From assembly GCA_965250275.1 (NCBI GenBank), contig OZ252297.1, positions 2,852,001-2,916,000 of the forward strand: 64,000 nucleotides of DNA, written 5' to 3'. Within the stretch, counting starts at the first letter, position 1. Each line of letters opens with the position of its first letter. Of the stretch, positions 44,378 through 53,534 are shown one piece after another. The DNA comes from G965250275 sp965250275. Its GTDB lineage: Bacteria; Pseudomonadota; Alphaproteobacteria; Rhodobacterales; Rhodobacteraceae. Made by a program: the position numbers and the translations under genes. The notes below the pieces were generated by a model that was not told where the DNA came from, did not search any database, and saw nothing but the letters and a program-made list of their open reading frames with translations.

Positions 44378-44503
44378 TCAGTCGTCTTTGCGTTGCTCAT
44401 CGCGGTCATAGTAATCGCGCAGATGCTGCGAGCTCTTGTAACTCGATCGCAACGCCAGAAAGAGGCACCCGCCCACCACAATCAAAATCAGAACCATTTC
44501 CAT
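44378..44503 (-). CDS. 41-residue single-span membrane protein
   Basis: A short ORF missed by size cut-offs. It starts MEMVLILIVVGGCLFLALRS, one membrane helix, and continues into a hydrophilic, charged tail rich in Lys, Arg and Asp (HLRDYYDRDEQRKDD). Such a N-in helix with charged tail is typical of small regulatory membrane proteins. The ribosome site is weak (GGCAG). It lies convergent to lipB and upstream of nothing obvious; function unknown. Confidence 0.55.
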   Translation of the reverse strand: MEMVLILIVVGGCLFLALRSSYKSSQHLRDYYDRDEQRKDD

Positions 44504-44617
44504 GGCTGCCAAGATAGCCGAAACACATCTTGTTCCAAGTCCGCACGGCTGGGAACCCGGCCAGACGCCGGTGCCACGCCGTCAAACTACACGGCACGCT
44601 CACATTCGCTTCGCCTC

Positions 44618-45040
44618 TTAAGCCTCTATAGCGGAACGAATCTTCTCAGCGTTGGCGTTGAGCACATCCATGTCTTCCATCGTTCCAGGCGGGCGCAGGC
44701 TCACTCCGTCCCGGCGGGGCAAGATGTGGAAATGCAGATGGAACACCTCTTGGCCGCCGGCGGTCTCGTTGAACTGCTGCAACGTCACGCCTGGCGCGTC
44801 GAAGGCCCGCATAACAGCGTGAGACAGTTTTTGCGTGCTGGACATGCAGGCCGCCAATTGCGCCGGGCTTGCATCCAGAATATTCCGACACGGCGTTTTG
44901 GGGATCACCAGAATATGCCCGTCAGCGCGCGGCATGATGTCCATGAAGGATAACGTCTCGTCGTCCTCGTATACCTTGATGGAGGGGATCTCCCCGCGGA
45001 GTATCTTGGCAAAGATGTTGTCCGGGTCATATGCGGGCAT
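44618..45040 (-). CDS. HIT-family nucleotide hydrolase (HinT-like)
   Basis: A 140-residue protein starting MPAYDPDNIFAKILRGEIPS. YEDDETLSFMDIMPRADGHI and the triad HLHFHILPRRDG near residues 98-109 are the HIT signature. HinT homologues hydrolyse adenosine phosphoramidates. The ATG at 45040 excludes 39 unlikely upstream residues. Divergent from ctaD. Confidence 0.93.
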   Translation of the reverse strand: MPAYDPDNIFAKILRGEIPSIKVYEDDETLSFMDIMPRADGHILVIPKTPCRNILDASPAQLAACMSSTQKLSHAVMRAFDAPGVTLQQFNETAGGQEVFHLHFHILPRRDGVSLRPPGTMEDMDVLNANAEKIRSAIEA

Positions 45041-45199
45041 TGCTGCTGGTCCTCCGTTTGGCCTCACCCCTTCTATGATGTCCCGAGCAGCGGTCAAGCC
45101 GCATCGGATTTGCTGCGTCCTCCGAGACGCCAAGCTCAAGGTGGCGTCGATTTGCAAGGGGGTGCGGCCATTTATCTTGATTCGATTTCACATCACCCA

Positions 45200-45228
45200 T
45201 TGAAGCAACCCCGGTGTCATTCTAAAAC
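45200..45228 (+). promoter_or_regulatory. Candidate ctaD promoter
   Basis: -35 TTGAAG (45200-45205), 17-base spacer, -10 TAAAAC (45223-45228), about 65 bases upstream of the ctaD ATG. Confidence 0.4.
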
Positions 45229-45291
45229 TCGCTTCAAAGCGCGCGCATCGGCAGAACCGTTGTGCGACTCTCACCTACAGGAGGCACCCAG

Positions 45292-46962
45292 ATGGCCGAC
45301 GCAGCCATTCATGGCCACGAACACGAAGACGAGCGTAGCTTCTTTGTCCGCTGGTTCATGTCGACGAACCACAAAGACATCGGCATCCTCTATCTCATCA
45401 CCTCGGCGCTGGTCGGGTTTGTTTCAGTCGCATTCACCATCTACATGCGGCTGGAACTCATGGAACCCGGTGTCCAGTACATGTGTCTGGAAGGCGCGCG
45501 CATGTTCGCCTCGGACGCGGTGTGTACGCCGAACGGGCATCTCTGGAACGTCCTGATCACCGGGCACGGTATCCTGATGATGTTCTTCGTTGTGATTCCG
45601 GCCCTGTTTGGCGGGTTTGGCAACTATTTCATGCCCTTACAGATCGGTGCGCCGGACATGGCGTTCCCGCGGATGAACAACCTGAGCTTCTGGCTCTATG
45701 TCGCGGGCACAACGCTGGCCATCTGCTCGGTGCTTGCGCCCGGCGGCAATGACCAGCCCGGTTCTGGTGTCGGATGGGTGCTCTACCCGCCGCTTTCAAC
45801 GCTTGAAGGCGGCATGTCCATGGACCTTGCGATCTTTGCCGTGCACGTCTCGGGCGCGTCATCGATCCTGGGGGCGATCAACATGATCACCACCTTCCTG
45901 AACATGCGTGCGCCGGGCATGACCCTGTTCAAAGTGCCGCTGTTCTCCTGGTCGATCTTCATCACCAGCTGGCTGATTCTTCTTTCCCTGCCGGTTCTGG
46001 CCGGGGCGATCACCATGTTGCTGATGGACCGGAACTTCGGGTTCACCTTCTTTGATCCGGCCGGCGGCGGCGATCCGGTGCTCTATCAGCATATCCTGTG
46101 GTTCTTCGGCCACCCCGAAGTCTACATCATCATCCTACCCGGGTTCGGCATCATCAGCCACGTGATCGCGACCTTCTCGCGCAAGCCCATCTTTGGCTAC
46201 CTGCCCATGGTCTGGGCACTGGTCGCCATCGGTGTCCTGGGCTTCGTTGTCTGGGCGCACCACATGTACACCGTTGGCATGTCGCTGAACCAGCAGGCCT
46301 ACTTCATGCTGGCCACGATGGTGATTGCGGTCCCCACAGGCGTGAAGGTCTTTAGCTGGATCGCCACGATGTGGGGGGGATCGATCGAGTTCAAAACCCC
46401 AATGCTTTGGGCCTTTGGATTCCTCTTTCTCTTCACCGTTGGGGGTGTGACCGGCATCGTGCTGAGCCAGGCGGCAGTGGACCGCTACTACCACGACACA
46501 TACTACGTTGTGGCGCATTTCCACTACGTGATGAGCCTTGGTGCGGTGTTTGCGATCTTTGCCGGGATCTACTTCTACTTCCCCAAAATGACGGGCCGTA
46601 TGTATCCTGAATGGGCTGGCAAACTGCACTTCTGGACGATGTTCATTGGCGCCAACCTGACATTCTTCCCCCAGCACTTCCTGGGCCGTCAGGGTATGCC
46701 ACGGCGCTACATCGATTATCCCGAGGCGTTCGCCCTGTGGAATTACTGGTCAAGCTGGGGCGCGTTCCTGTCCTTTGCATCGTTCCTCTTCTTCTTCGGC
46801 GTCATGTGGTACTCGCTGACACGCGGTGCGAAGGTCACGGAGAACAATCCGTGGAACGAATACGCTGACACGCTGGAATGGACCCTGCCCAGCCCGCCGC
46901 CCGAACACACGTTCGAGCAGCTTCCGAAACAGGAAGACTGGGACAAGGGCCACGCCCACTAA
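45292..46962 (+). CDS. ctaD: Cytochrome c oxidase subunit I (aa3 type)
   Basis: A 556-residue, 12-helix haem-copper oxidase subunit. Binuclear-centre motifs WFFGHPEVYIIILPGFGI (His-Tyr cross-link), HHMYTVGMSLNQQAY, and haem ligands in YYVVAHFHYVMSLGAVFAI; D-channel start region PRMNNLSFWLY; K-channel Lys in VPTGVKVFSW. It reduces O2 to water and pumps protons. The start at 45292 has AGGAGG six to eight bases upstream. Stands alone, away from other cta genes, as is common in Rhodobacterales. Confidence 0.97.
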   Translation: MADAAIHGHEHEDERSFFVRWFMSTNHKDIGILYLITSALVGFVSVAFTIYMRLELMEPGVQYMCLEGARMFASDAVCTPNGHLWNVLITGHGILMMFFVVIPALFGGFGNYFMPLQIGAPDMAFPRMNNLSFWLYVAGTTLAICSVLAPGGNDQPGSGVGWVLYPPLSTLEGGMSMDLAIFAVHVSGASSILGAINMITTFLNMRAPGMTLFKVPLFSWSIFITSWLILLSLPVLAGAITMLLMDRNFGFTFFDPAGGGDPVLYQHILWFFGHPEVYIIILPGFGIISHVIATFSRKPIFGYLPMVWALVAIGVLGFVVWAHHMYTVGMSLNQQAYFMLATMVIAVPTGVKVFSWIATMWGGSIEFKTPMLWAFGFLFLFTVGGVTGIVLSQAAVDRYYHDTYYVVAHFHYVMSLGAVFAIFAGIYFYFPKMTGRMYPEWAGKLHFWTMFIGANLTFFPQHFLGRQGMPRRYIDYPEAFALWNYWSSWGAFLSFASFLFFFGVMWYSLTRGAKVTENNPWNEYADTLEWTLPSPPPEHTFEQLPKQEDWDKGHAH

Positions 46963-46977
46963 AGCGCCTGACGATCG

Positions 46978-47010
46978 AAGGCCCCGACATCTTGCCGGGG
47001 CCTTCTGCTT
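46978..47010 (+). terminator. Intrinsic terminator of ctaD
   Basis: Stem AAGGCCCCG/CGGGGCCTT (46978-47004) followed by CTGCTTTTA. Confidence 0.75.
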
Positions 47011-47153
47011 TTAAACGAATGATCAGACGCGGGCACGTAGAGGCCCGCTTCGGCTAAAGGAACCAGTGGGCCTGGCGGGCCTGCCTATGTTGAAAACACA
47101 GGCAATGCCTTTGAACCACCTGCCCCGCCACTGCCCCCAGATCGGAAGGTCCT

Positions 47154-47636
47154 ATGCCCTACGATTGGAAAACACCGCCCTCAGCTGACGCGGCAGAACT
47201 GCATTTGTGGCCGCACCAGTCCCTGCCACCGGCCGGGTTTGTAGTATTTCTGGGGGCTACATTCGCGCTGCTCATGGTGCCTCTGATCCCGCTTCTGGGC
47301 AGCGTCATACTGTGGGGCATTCTGCCTTTCCTGCTTGCGGCGCTGGGTGGGGTGTGGATTGCGCTCAACCAATCCAAACGACGCGCTCAGGTGATGGAAG
47401 TGCTGACCCTTTCCAGTGACCGCGCCCGCCTTCTGCGCCGCAACCCGCGTGGCGATGTTCAGGAATGGGATTGCAACCGCTACTGGGCAAAGCCCACCAT
47501 GCACAAGCGCGGCGGACCGGTACCACACTATGTGACGCTGCGCGGCGACGGGCGCGAAGTCGAAATCGGCGCGTTCTTATCCGAAGACGAGCGCAAGTCC
47601 CTCTATGACGATCTAGTCCGCGCATTGCGCGCGTGA
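47154..47636 (+). CDS. DUF2244 membrane protein
   Basis: A 160-residue protein with two membrane helices (about 28-50 and 53-68) and a C-terminal soluble part with RRNPRGDVQEWDCNRYWAKP and VEIGAFLSEDERKSLYDDLV, the DUF2244 pattern. Often encoded near cytochrome oxidase genes in alphaproteobacteria, as here after ctaD. Function unproven. GGAAGGTCCT precedes the ATG. Confidence 0.88.
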   Translation: MPYDWKTPPSADAAELHLWPHQSLPPAGFVVFLGATFALLMVPLIPLLGSVILWGILPFLLAALGGVWIALNQSKRRAQVMEVLTLSSDRARLLRRNPRGDVQEWDCNRYWAKPTMHKRGGPVPHYVTLRGDGREVEIGAFLSEDERKSLYDDLVRALRA

Positions 47637-47697
47637 GTTTATCGCCGACCGGTGCTCGTAAGCTCACGGTCTCAAAGCCTTTATTGCGGAAAAGCAC

Positions 47698-48426
47698 TCA
47701 GTGAGGACTGCGGCGCCTGCGCATCAGGACCAGGCCGGCAAGTCCACCAAACAAAAGCGGTAGAGACGCTGGGACCGGAATGGTCGTCGTTTCGATCGTC
47801 AGTTTCGCAAAATCCATCGCAAACAAATCCACTGGATTTGGGCTGATGTTCATGCCGTCAATACTGAGCGTCAATGTTCCACTGGTTCCAGCAACCAACA
47901 GGCTGGTCACATCAAATGTGCTGATCTTGACGCTCTCTTCGGAGGCGCTGCCTGTCGGACTTGTGTCCAACGTATAGAAATCCCCCAAAGACGTTGTGGG
48001 GCCACCGGTCGAGCCAGACACCTCCGCAAACCCAAACCCTGGTCCCGATCCGCTTGGAATTCCGGTTGTCCGGCGGCCAACGGACCCGTGCTGGATTCCC
48101 ACTATCGCCGAATTGACTGCTATTTCAGCGGTGAGATCGTAGACAAAATTGAACTCGAAAATGTACGGAGCCCAAGGTGACGTCGTATTCACGTCAAGCC
48201 CCGCTTCGTCCACGATAGTGCCCGGTGCGATTGTTCCAAGCACGGCTGCTGCTGCGTTGCTATAAGCATCACCAGCCGAGCTGGTTGCACCTTGGGTTCC
48301 CCCGAAACCATCGTCGTCACCGATCATCACCGTGATTGTCGATGCATTTGCAGCAGCGATGTTCAACGATCCCGCGAGCAGTGCGGCTCCAAAAATCCCG
48401 ATCGCAGAATTTGTGCGCGTATGCAT
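47698..48426 (-). CDS. Secreted protein with VPLPA-CTERM-like sorting signal
   Basis: A 242-residue protein with signal peptide (cleavage near AANAST, residue 28) and C-terminal VPASLPLLFGGLAGLVLMRR plus RRSPH: short Pro motif, membrane helix, Arg cluster, the VPLPA-CTERM pattern. The core is Gly/Thr/Ser-rich beta-type sequence. Such proteins are handled by an exosortase-like enzyme and exported to the surface or matrix. No exosortase is in this window. Confidence 0.8.
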   Translation of the reverse strand: MHTRTNSAIGIFGAALLAGSLNIAAANASTITVMIGDDDGFGGTQGATSSAGDAYSNAAAAVLGTIAPGTIVDEAGLDVNTTSPWAPYIFEFNFVYDLTAEIAVNSAIVGIQHGSVGRRTTGIPSGSGPGFGFAEVSGSTGGPTTSLGDFYTLDTSPTGSASEESVKISTFDVTSLLVAGTSGTLTLSIDGMNISPNPVDLFAMDFAKLTIETTTIPVPASLPLLFGGLAGLVLMRRRRSPH

Positions 48427-48628
48427 AGATGGCCCCCGATCGCTGCAACACAAAAGAATGCAACCAAGTGTCTTGACGCTTGGTCACTCTGTCAAGGAAA
48501 CAGTTGTTGCCGATTTGAGAACAATTTTCCTCTGGGATCTTTGATCGATTGCGGCCAGGCTCTTGCAGGCAAACGCATGCGCAGCTATCGCAACCATTGC
48601 GCGAGGAACCCCATGCGAGGAGAGCCCG

Positions 48629-49708
48629 ATGCCGATTGGCCGCCGTTTCGTCCTGAGCGCCGCCGCGGCCAGTGCAGCAGGTCTCCTGTTGCCGCGGGCC
48701 TCGTCCGCGACCGGTATGGACGATGCGCTGGACCTTGGCTACCGCTCTGGCCTGCTCAGCGATTTGCACGCGGTTTTGGCCTCGCAAAACGGTCGGGTCG
48801 TTCTGGAGGCGTATTTCTCCGGCGAAGACCAGGCCTGGGGTACACCGCTGGGGTCGGTCTCTTTTGGCCCGAGCTCTTTGCATGACCTGCGCTCGGTCAC
48901 GAAGAGTATCGTGAGTCTGCTCTATGGTATCGCATTGGAGCGCGAAATGGTGCCACCACCACAGGCGCGGCTGCTCGATGCCTTTCCCGAGCACGCTGAT
49001 CTCGCGAGCGACCCTGTCCGGGCGCGCTGGACGATCTCCAATGCGTTCAACATGCGGCTGGGCACCGAATGGAACGAGGCCCTGCCCTACACAGACCCGG
49101 CCAATAGCGAAATCCAGATGGAGAACGCGCCCGACCGGGTGCGCTTTGTGCTGGACCGAGCCATTGTGGCCCGGCCCGGTACCACGTGGTCATACAACGG
49201 CGGCGCAACAGCCCTGATCGGTGAGATCATCGCACGGGGCGCCGGTGTTGCGCTGGATGTCTTTGCACAGGACGCCCTGTTCGCGCCACTGGGGATCACG
49301 GAACAGGAGTGGCTGGGCGGGCGCGATGGTGCGTCGGCAGCTTCGGGCCTGCGCCTGACCGCACCTGCGCTGCTGCGGATTGGCCAGATGATGTTGAACA
49401 ATGGGGTCTGGATGGGCACGCAGGTCGTCCCGTCAAGCTGGCTGGACCTGCTGCGCAAACCCCGCGCACAAACGACATTCGGGCTGCAGTACAGTCACCA
49501 GTGGTACTTGTCTTCACAGTTCTCAGGGGCTCGGCCAGAGCCCTACCGGATGCTCTCTGCAGCCGGGAACGGCGGTCAAAGACTGTACATTCTGCCAGAG
49601 CTCGATCTGTGCGTCGTCGTCTTCGCCGGCGGCTACAACCGACGCGACGACTGGATGACACCCACGCTTGTGCTGCAACGGATCGTGCTGCCGCATCTCA
49701 AGGCCTGA
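48629..49708 (+). CDS. Serine hydrolase (beta-lactamase class C family)
   Basis: A 359-residue exported protein. The twin-Arg start PIGRRFVLSAAAASAAGLLL suggests Tat export. The SxxK motif is in LRSVTKSIVSLLYGIALE, the YxN motif in TTWSYNGGATALIGE, and GNGGQRLYILPELDL near the end corresponds to the third box (HxG-like replaced by NGG). Probably an esterase or DD-peptidase, not a true beta-lactamase. GAGGAGAG precedes the ATG. Confidence 0.87.
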   Translation: MPIGRRFVLSAAAASAAGLLLPRASSATGMDDALDLGYRSGLLSDLHAVLASQNGRVVLEAYFSGEDQAWGTPLGSVSFGPSSLHDLRSVTKSIVSLLYGIALEREMVPPPQARLLDAFPEHADLASDPVRARWTISNAFNMRLGTEWNEALPYTDPANSEIQMENAPDRVRFVLDRAIVARPGTTWSYNGGATALIGEIIARGAGVALDVFAQDALFAPLGITEQEWLGGRDGASAASGLRLTAPALLRIGQMMLNNGVWMGTQVVPSSWLDLLRKPRAQTTFGLQYSHQWYLSSQFSGARPEPYRMLSAAGNGGQRLYILPELDLCVVVFAGGYNRRDDWMTPTLVLQRIVLPHLKA

Positions 49709-49759
49709 TCCCCGCTGCTCATCGTCCGCGTGGGGTTCAGACCTTTCGCGTTCTTCAGC

Positions 49760-50224
49760 TTAGCCAGCGCAGAGCCGATCCTTAACCATCGGGCCAACCT
49801 TGCCGAAATCCATCTGCCCGGTGAACCGGCCCTTGAGCGCCGCCATGACCTTGCCCATGTCCCGGATGCTCTCTGCTCCGGTTTCAGCGACAACATCACG
49901 AATGGCCTGCGCCACTTCGTCGTCGCTCATCTGCTTGGGCAGGAACTCTTCAATGACCTTGATTTCCGCCTCTTCCCGCTCGGCAAGATCAAGGCGGTTG
50001 CCCTCTTCATACGCCCGCGCGCTTTCCTGGCGCTGCTTCACCATCTTTGCCAGGATGGCCAGGACGTCTTCGTCCGTCACACCGGTATCGTCGCCCGAGC
50101 CCCGCTCGGCGATATCCTTGTCCTTGATTGCGGCGTTGATCAGCCGCAAGGTCGATAGCCGCTCTGCTGCTCGGTCTTTCATCGCTTGTTTGAGGGCCGT
50201 TGCGACCCGTTCGCGCATGTCCAT
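49760..50224 (-). CDS. GatB/YqeY domain protein
   Basis: A 154-residue protein: MRERVATALKQAMKDRAAER, LSTLRLINAAIKDKDIAERG, EFLPKQMSDDEVAQAIRDVV and DMGKVMAALKGRFTGQMDFG are the full YqeY pattern. It resembles the C-terminal tRNA-binding domain of GatB but stands alone; role unclear. Two close ATGs (50224, 50218). Divergent from carA, a common arrangement in alphaproteobacteria. Confidence 0.93.
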   Translation of the reverse strand: MDMRERVATALKQAMKDRAAERLSTLRLINAAIKDKDIAERGSGDDTGVTDEDVLAILAKMVKQRQESARAYEEGNRLDLAEREEAEIKVIEEFLPKQMSDDEVAQAIRDVVAETGAESIRDMGKVMAALKGRFTGQMDFGKVGPMVKDRLCAG

Positions 50225-50351
50225 TTTTTCGTCCCATCCCCACGGGGTTCTGAAAGTTGTCAGCATACCCAAAGCTTGACCGACGCACAACCATCCCTCA
50301 CGCCACGTAACATGTTGATTCGAAATGGATGTGCAGAAATCGGACACGGGC

Positions 50352-50380
50352 TTGACCCGCCCCGCCCTGCCCCTTAGGAC
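50352..50380 (+). promoter_or_regulatory. Candidate carA promoter
   Basis: -35 TTGACC (50352-50357), 17-base spacer, -10 TAGGAC (50375-50380), 34 bases before the carA ATG. Confidence 0.4.
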
Positions 50381-50413
50381 TCCCCCAATTTGCCCGAGCC
50401 AGAGAGTCGCGTC

Positions 50414-51577
50414 ATGCCCCCGCTTCATCCACCCCGGCCCACGGCCTGCCTTGCACTTGCAGATGGTACGGTCTTTTACGGCCATGGGTTCGGAGCGACG
50501 GGACAAACAGTCGCGGAACTCTGTTTCAACACAGCGATGACCGGCTATCAGGAGATCATGACTGATCCCTCTTATGCCGGGCAGATCGTGACCTTTACCT
50601 TCCCGCATATCGGCAATGTCGGCGTCAATCCCGACGATGACGAAACCGGCGACCCTGTGGCCGCCGGCATGGTTGTCAAATGGGATCCGACAACGGCCTC
50701 CAACTGGCGTGCTGCCGAGGATCTGAAAACATGGCTCGCCCGTCGGGGCCGCATCGCGATTGGCGGCATCGACACGCGGCGTCTGACCCGCGCGATCCGC
50801 CAGCAGGGTGCGCCCCACGTGGCGCTGGCCCATGACCCAGAGGGTAACTTCGACATCGCCGCCCTCGTGGCTGCCGCCCGCGGTTTTGCCGGGCTGGAGG
50901 GCATGGATCTGGCCCGCGAGGTGACCTGTGCGCAGTCCTATCGGTGGGACGAGATGCGCTGGGCCTGGCCTGAAGGATACACCCGCCAGGAGGCCCCCAA
51001 GTTCAAAGTTGTCGCTGTGGACTACGGGGCAAAGCGCAACATCCTGCGGTGTCTGGCCTCGGTTGGCTGCGATGTCACGGTGCTGCCCGCCACGGCAAGC
51101 GCCGACGAGGTGCTCGCCCACGAGCCCGACGGCGTTTTCCTGTCCAATGGCCCCGGCGATCCCGCGGCCACCGGTGCCTATGCCGTCCCGATGATCCAAA
51201 AGGTTCTGGAGCGAACCGATCTGCCGGTGTTCGGCATCTGCCTCGGCCACCAGATGCTGGCCCTCGCCCTGGGTGCCAGCACGATCAAGATGAACCACGG
51301 CCACCACGGCGCCAACCATCCGGTCAAGGATCTCGAAACCGGCAAGGTCGAGATCACATCGATGAACCATGGCTTTGCGGTCGACAGTCAAACCCTGCCC
51401 GACGGCGTGAAAGAAACGCATGTTTCGCTGTTTGACGGATCAAACTGCGGTATCCGCGTGACCGACCGTCCCGTCTGGTCCGTGCAGTACCATCCTGAGG
51501 CCAGCCCCGGCCCGCAGGACAGCTACTACCTGTTCGAACGGTTCGCCGCCGCCATGCAGGACCGCGAGACCGTCTGA
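50414..51577 (+). CDS. carA: Carbamoyl-phosphate synthase, small (glutaminase) subunit
   Basis: A 387-residue protein. The N-terminal domain starts CLALADGTVFYGHGFGATGQ; the class I glutamine amidotransferase half has VDYGAKRNILRCLA, FLSNGPGDPAATGAY, the nucleophile Cys in FGICLGHQMLALALG and the His-Glu pair in VQYHPEASPGPQD. It feeds ammonia to CarB for arginine and pyrimidine synthesis. carB is not adjacent; the next gene is in the AT-rich insertion. Confidence 0.96.
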   Translation: MPPLHPPRPTACLALADGTVFYGHGFGATGQTVAELCFNTAMTGYQEIMTDPSYAGQIVTFTFPHIGNVGVNPDDDETGDPVAAGMVVKWDPTTASNWRAAEDLKTWLARRGRIAIGGIDTRRLTRAIRQQGAPHVALAHDPEGNFDIAALVAAARGFAGLEGMDLAREVTCAQSYRWDEMRWAWPEGYTRQEAPKFKVVAVDYGAKRNILRCLASVGCDVTVLPATASADEVLAHEPDGVFLSNGPGDPAATGAYAVPMIQKVLERTDLPVFGICLGHQMLALALGASTIKMNHGHHGANHPVKDLETGKVEITSMNHGFAVDSQTLPDGVKETHVSLFDGSNCGIRVTDRPVWSVQYHPEASPGPQDSYYLFERFAAAMQDRETV

Positions 51578-52017
51578 GTTTTGTTCTTCGGTTGCTTTGG
51601 TTTGACCGAAAGCATGCTGCTACCTTGCCGCTTTTACCTTTTAGTGATGACCAGCCTTCTCGCCCTTTGTTTTTGGTTTTTGCGTCGCTGGAAGCACACT
51701 TTGGGCGGTTTGTGGGTGAAGCGGGCCAACGACCTAAGAAGGCGTTTGGACTACAAAGTTGGCGCGGCCGGCTCTGTAGATTTGCGTGTTGCAAAGACGA
51801 GTTGAGCAACAACTGATTGAACATCCGCCGCGCGGACTTTCCCGTGTCTCGTCGCAAGTGCACCGAGGAAAACCAAGTGGAGGCGGCAATGCGCGGGAAT
51901 GTTGGGTAGTAGTCATTCGCTGTCAGAGTGATGCTGTCTAAGACTTTCTTGCAGGTCAGCTTCACTTGCGTAAGCGATTTGGAAAGAACGAAACGAGCAA
52001 TCCAATATCCAACCTTT
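51578..52017. other. Gap of 440 bp after carA, left edge of AT-richer block
   Basis: No convincing gene. Two overlapping plus-strand ORFs of 74 codons (51581-51805, 51592-51816) lack ribosome sites and the reading on the minus strand is equally open, which suggests a decayed or repeat-derived stretch rather than a gene. Base composition falls from GC-rich at carA to AT-rich near 51950. Confidence 0.55.
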
Positions 52018-53190
52018 TTACACGTCAAGTGTGAAATTGGCCTCCTCAAACTTATCCTCAATACAAGGAATTGAGAGTTGGTAATTCGGGAAGTTAAGAA
52101 CCCCCAATATATTTATTTCACATACCAACCATTCTTGAAATCCCCGCATTTCTGAAAAGACTCGAGCAACTCCAAATCGACTAGGGTGTGGAACAGTTGC
52201 GAACGAACGGATATCTGTGTAGAGTTGTAATGGCTCCCCATTTTCACCAACAATTCTATCATCTACATGAGAGACAGGTGGGCCGCTGCCAATAACTGAT
52301 CTGTTGCGCCTGGACGCCAATAGGCTCTTTCTTGCGGTCAGCCAAAAAAAGCCTACTGCAATCTTCCATAAGACAAGAACGAATGGGCTAACAAACATGC
52401 GCGGCGACCTAAGAATAATGTCGTCAGCTTTGGTTTCTTCGAACAGCATATCATACAAATCTCTAAAGTCTCGATTTTGAGTAAAGTGAAGTATGCTTTT
52501 TGATAAATAGTGCTCGCCAAACCTCGCATCATCAAGCTGCTCGAATAGTGGAATGCAATAGACCAATGGCGCGACATCGACGTCGACCCAATGCTTCTTT
52601 TTCCTATTCGTTTTGCGGTAGTGGAGTGTCACTGGAACAGACGTTGCCCGATCTTTTTTTCGGCGTGTCTGTATGCCTGACACAGAGCGCGGGACGTGAA
52701 GCTGATCTCGAGAAATTTTTCCTTCTAGCTTCGAAGTAATTTTTTGGCATTTATCGCAGGTGGCGGAGGGTAGCTCGAACCGACCCCCAAGACTGTATGG
52801 TATTATGTGCTCCATTGTTAGGTTGTCTTTCGAACCGCAATAGATGCACTCACCTGCAGGGTCGAAAACCTTTTTGCGGGGCACATTGTCTGAAAGGTAA
52901 ATCAAAGTTCGTTTGTCAATTATGGAGTACCTCTTGTCCTTGGGGTCAACTTTGCCCCAAAGGCGAACGTCTCGGGGTTTGATGCCCTTCAACCTTAGGG
53001 TTCTGCTAGGTTTCTTCCGAGGCACGTGCGCCACCCATCCTTTGTTCCTTCGCGATTTGACCACAGCAGAGATTGGCTCACAATGGCTTGCGGGATTTTG
53101 GTCTGCGACAGCAACATCGGGCTTGAATTGTAAATTTCTCGCAGGGGTCGGTTTCTCCGATCTAATTCGCGCCTTGATCTCGAGAGGCAT
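52018..53190 (-). CDS. HNH endonuclease domain protein in AT-rich insertion
   Basis: A protein of 390 residues from the ATG at 53190 (an open frame continues to 53340, 440 residues). The nuclease site is CIYCGSKDNLTMEHIIPYSL followed by CDKCQKITSKLEGKI: two CxxC zinc pairs and the HNH core EHIIP. Residues after it contain a hydrophobic helix (FVSPFVLVLWKIAVGFFWL) and no other known domain. Codon use is visibly AT-rich against its neighbours, pointing to recent transfer. Possibly a defence or mobile-element nuclease. Confidence 0.65.
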   Translation of the reverse strand: MPLEIKARIRSEKPTPARNLQFKPDVAVADQNPASHCEPISAVVKSRRNKGWVAHVPRKKPSRTLRLKGIKPRDVRLWGKVDPKDKRYSIIDKRTLIYLSDNVPRKKVFDPAGECIYCGSKDNLTMEHIIPYSLGGRFELPSATCDKCQKITSKLEGKISRDQLHVPRSVSGIQTRRKKDRATSVPVTLHYRKTNRKKKHWVDVDVAPLVYCIPLFEQLDDARFGEHYLSKSILHFTQNRDFRDLYDMLFEETKADDIILRSPRMFVSPFVLVLWKIAVGFFWLTARKSLLASRRNRSVIGSGPPVSHVDDRIVGENGEPLQLYTDIRSFATVPHPSRFGVARVFSEMRGFQEWLVCEINILGVLNFPNYQLSIPCIEDKFEEANFTLDV

Positions 53191-53196
53191 TAGCCC

Positions 53197-53217
53197 AAGC
53201 CCAACTGATTTGGGCTT
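53197..53217. other. Hairpin at the start of the HNH gene
   Basis: Perfect 8-bp stem AAGCCCAA/TTGGGCTT with a 5-nt loop, seven bases upstream of the ATG at 53190. If that ATG is used, the hairpin sits in the translation-initiation region and could lower expression. The rest of 53191-53534 shows only low-quality ORFs. Confidence 0.5.
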
Positions 53218-53534
53218 CAAGCGCACGTTCGCAGCGGTAGTTTTGACGCTCGGCGCCGCCCCCCATTCCAGATGCGAATTGGAACGAACCAAACTCGAAA
53301 CCCTGCCGTCATTCCGAGCTCCGTTTCGATGAGCCGCCATCGGGAAGAACCGTCGCTCTGGGCAGGCACATTGGGGTTTGGGCGAAAAAGGGCCATCCCC
53401 TGACGTTTTGGATCTGCCGGTGAGGCCCTTTGGGCCTGCAAATCAAGTTCAGCAATGCGGACCCCAGTCCTCTTAACCTGGCATTAACCGTGATTTTGGC
53501 AGCTTGGGCGCGACCCAGTTCCTGCCGGTGCCCG

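Noticed and set aside
49760..51421. 553-codon minus-strand ORF covering yqeY and the opposite strand of carA
   Set aside because: Only the last 154 codons (from 50224) are YqeY. The rest is antisense to carA and has no family resemblance or ribosome site.
51581..51816. Two overlapping 74-codon ORFs after carA
   Set aside because: No ribosome site, odd composition, and equally open on the other strand; treated as non-coding or repeat remnant.
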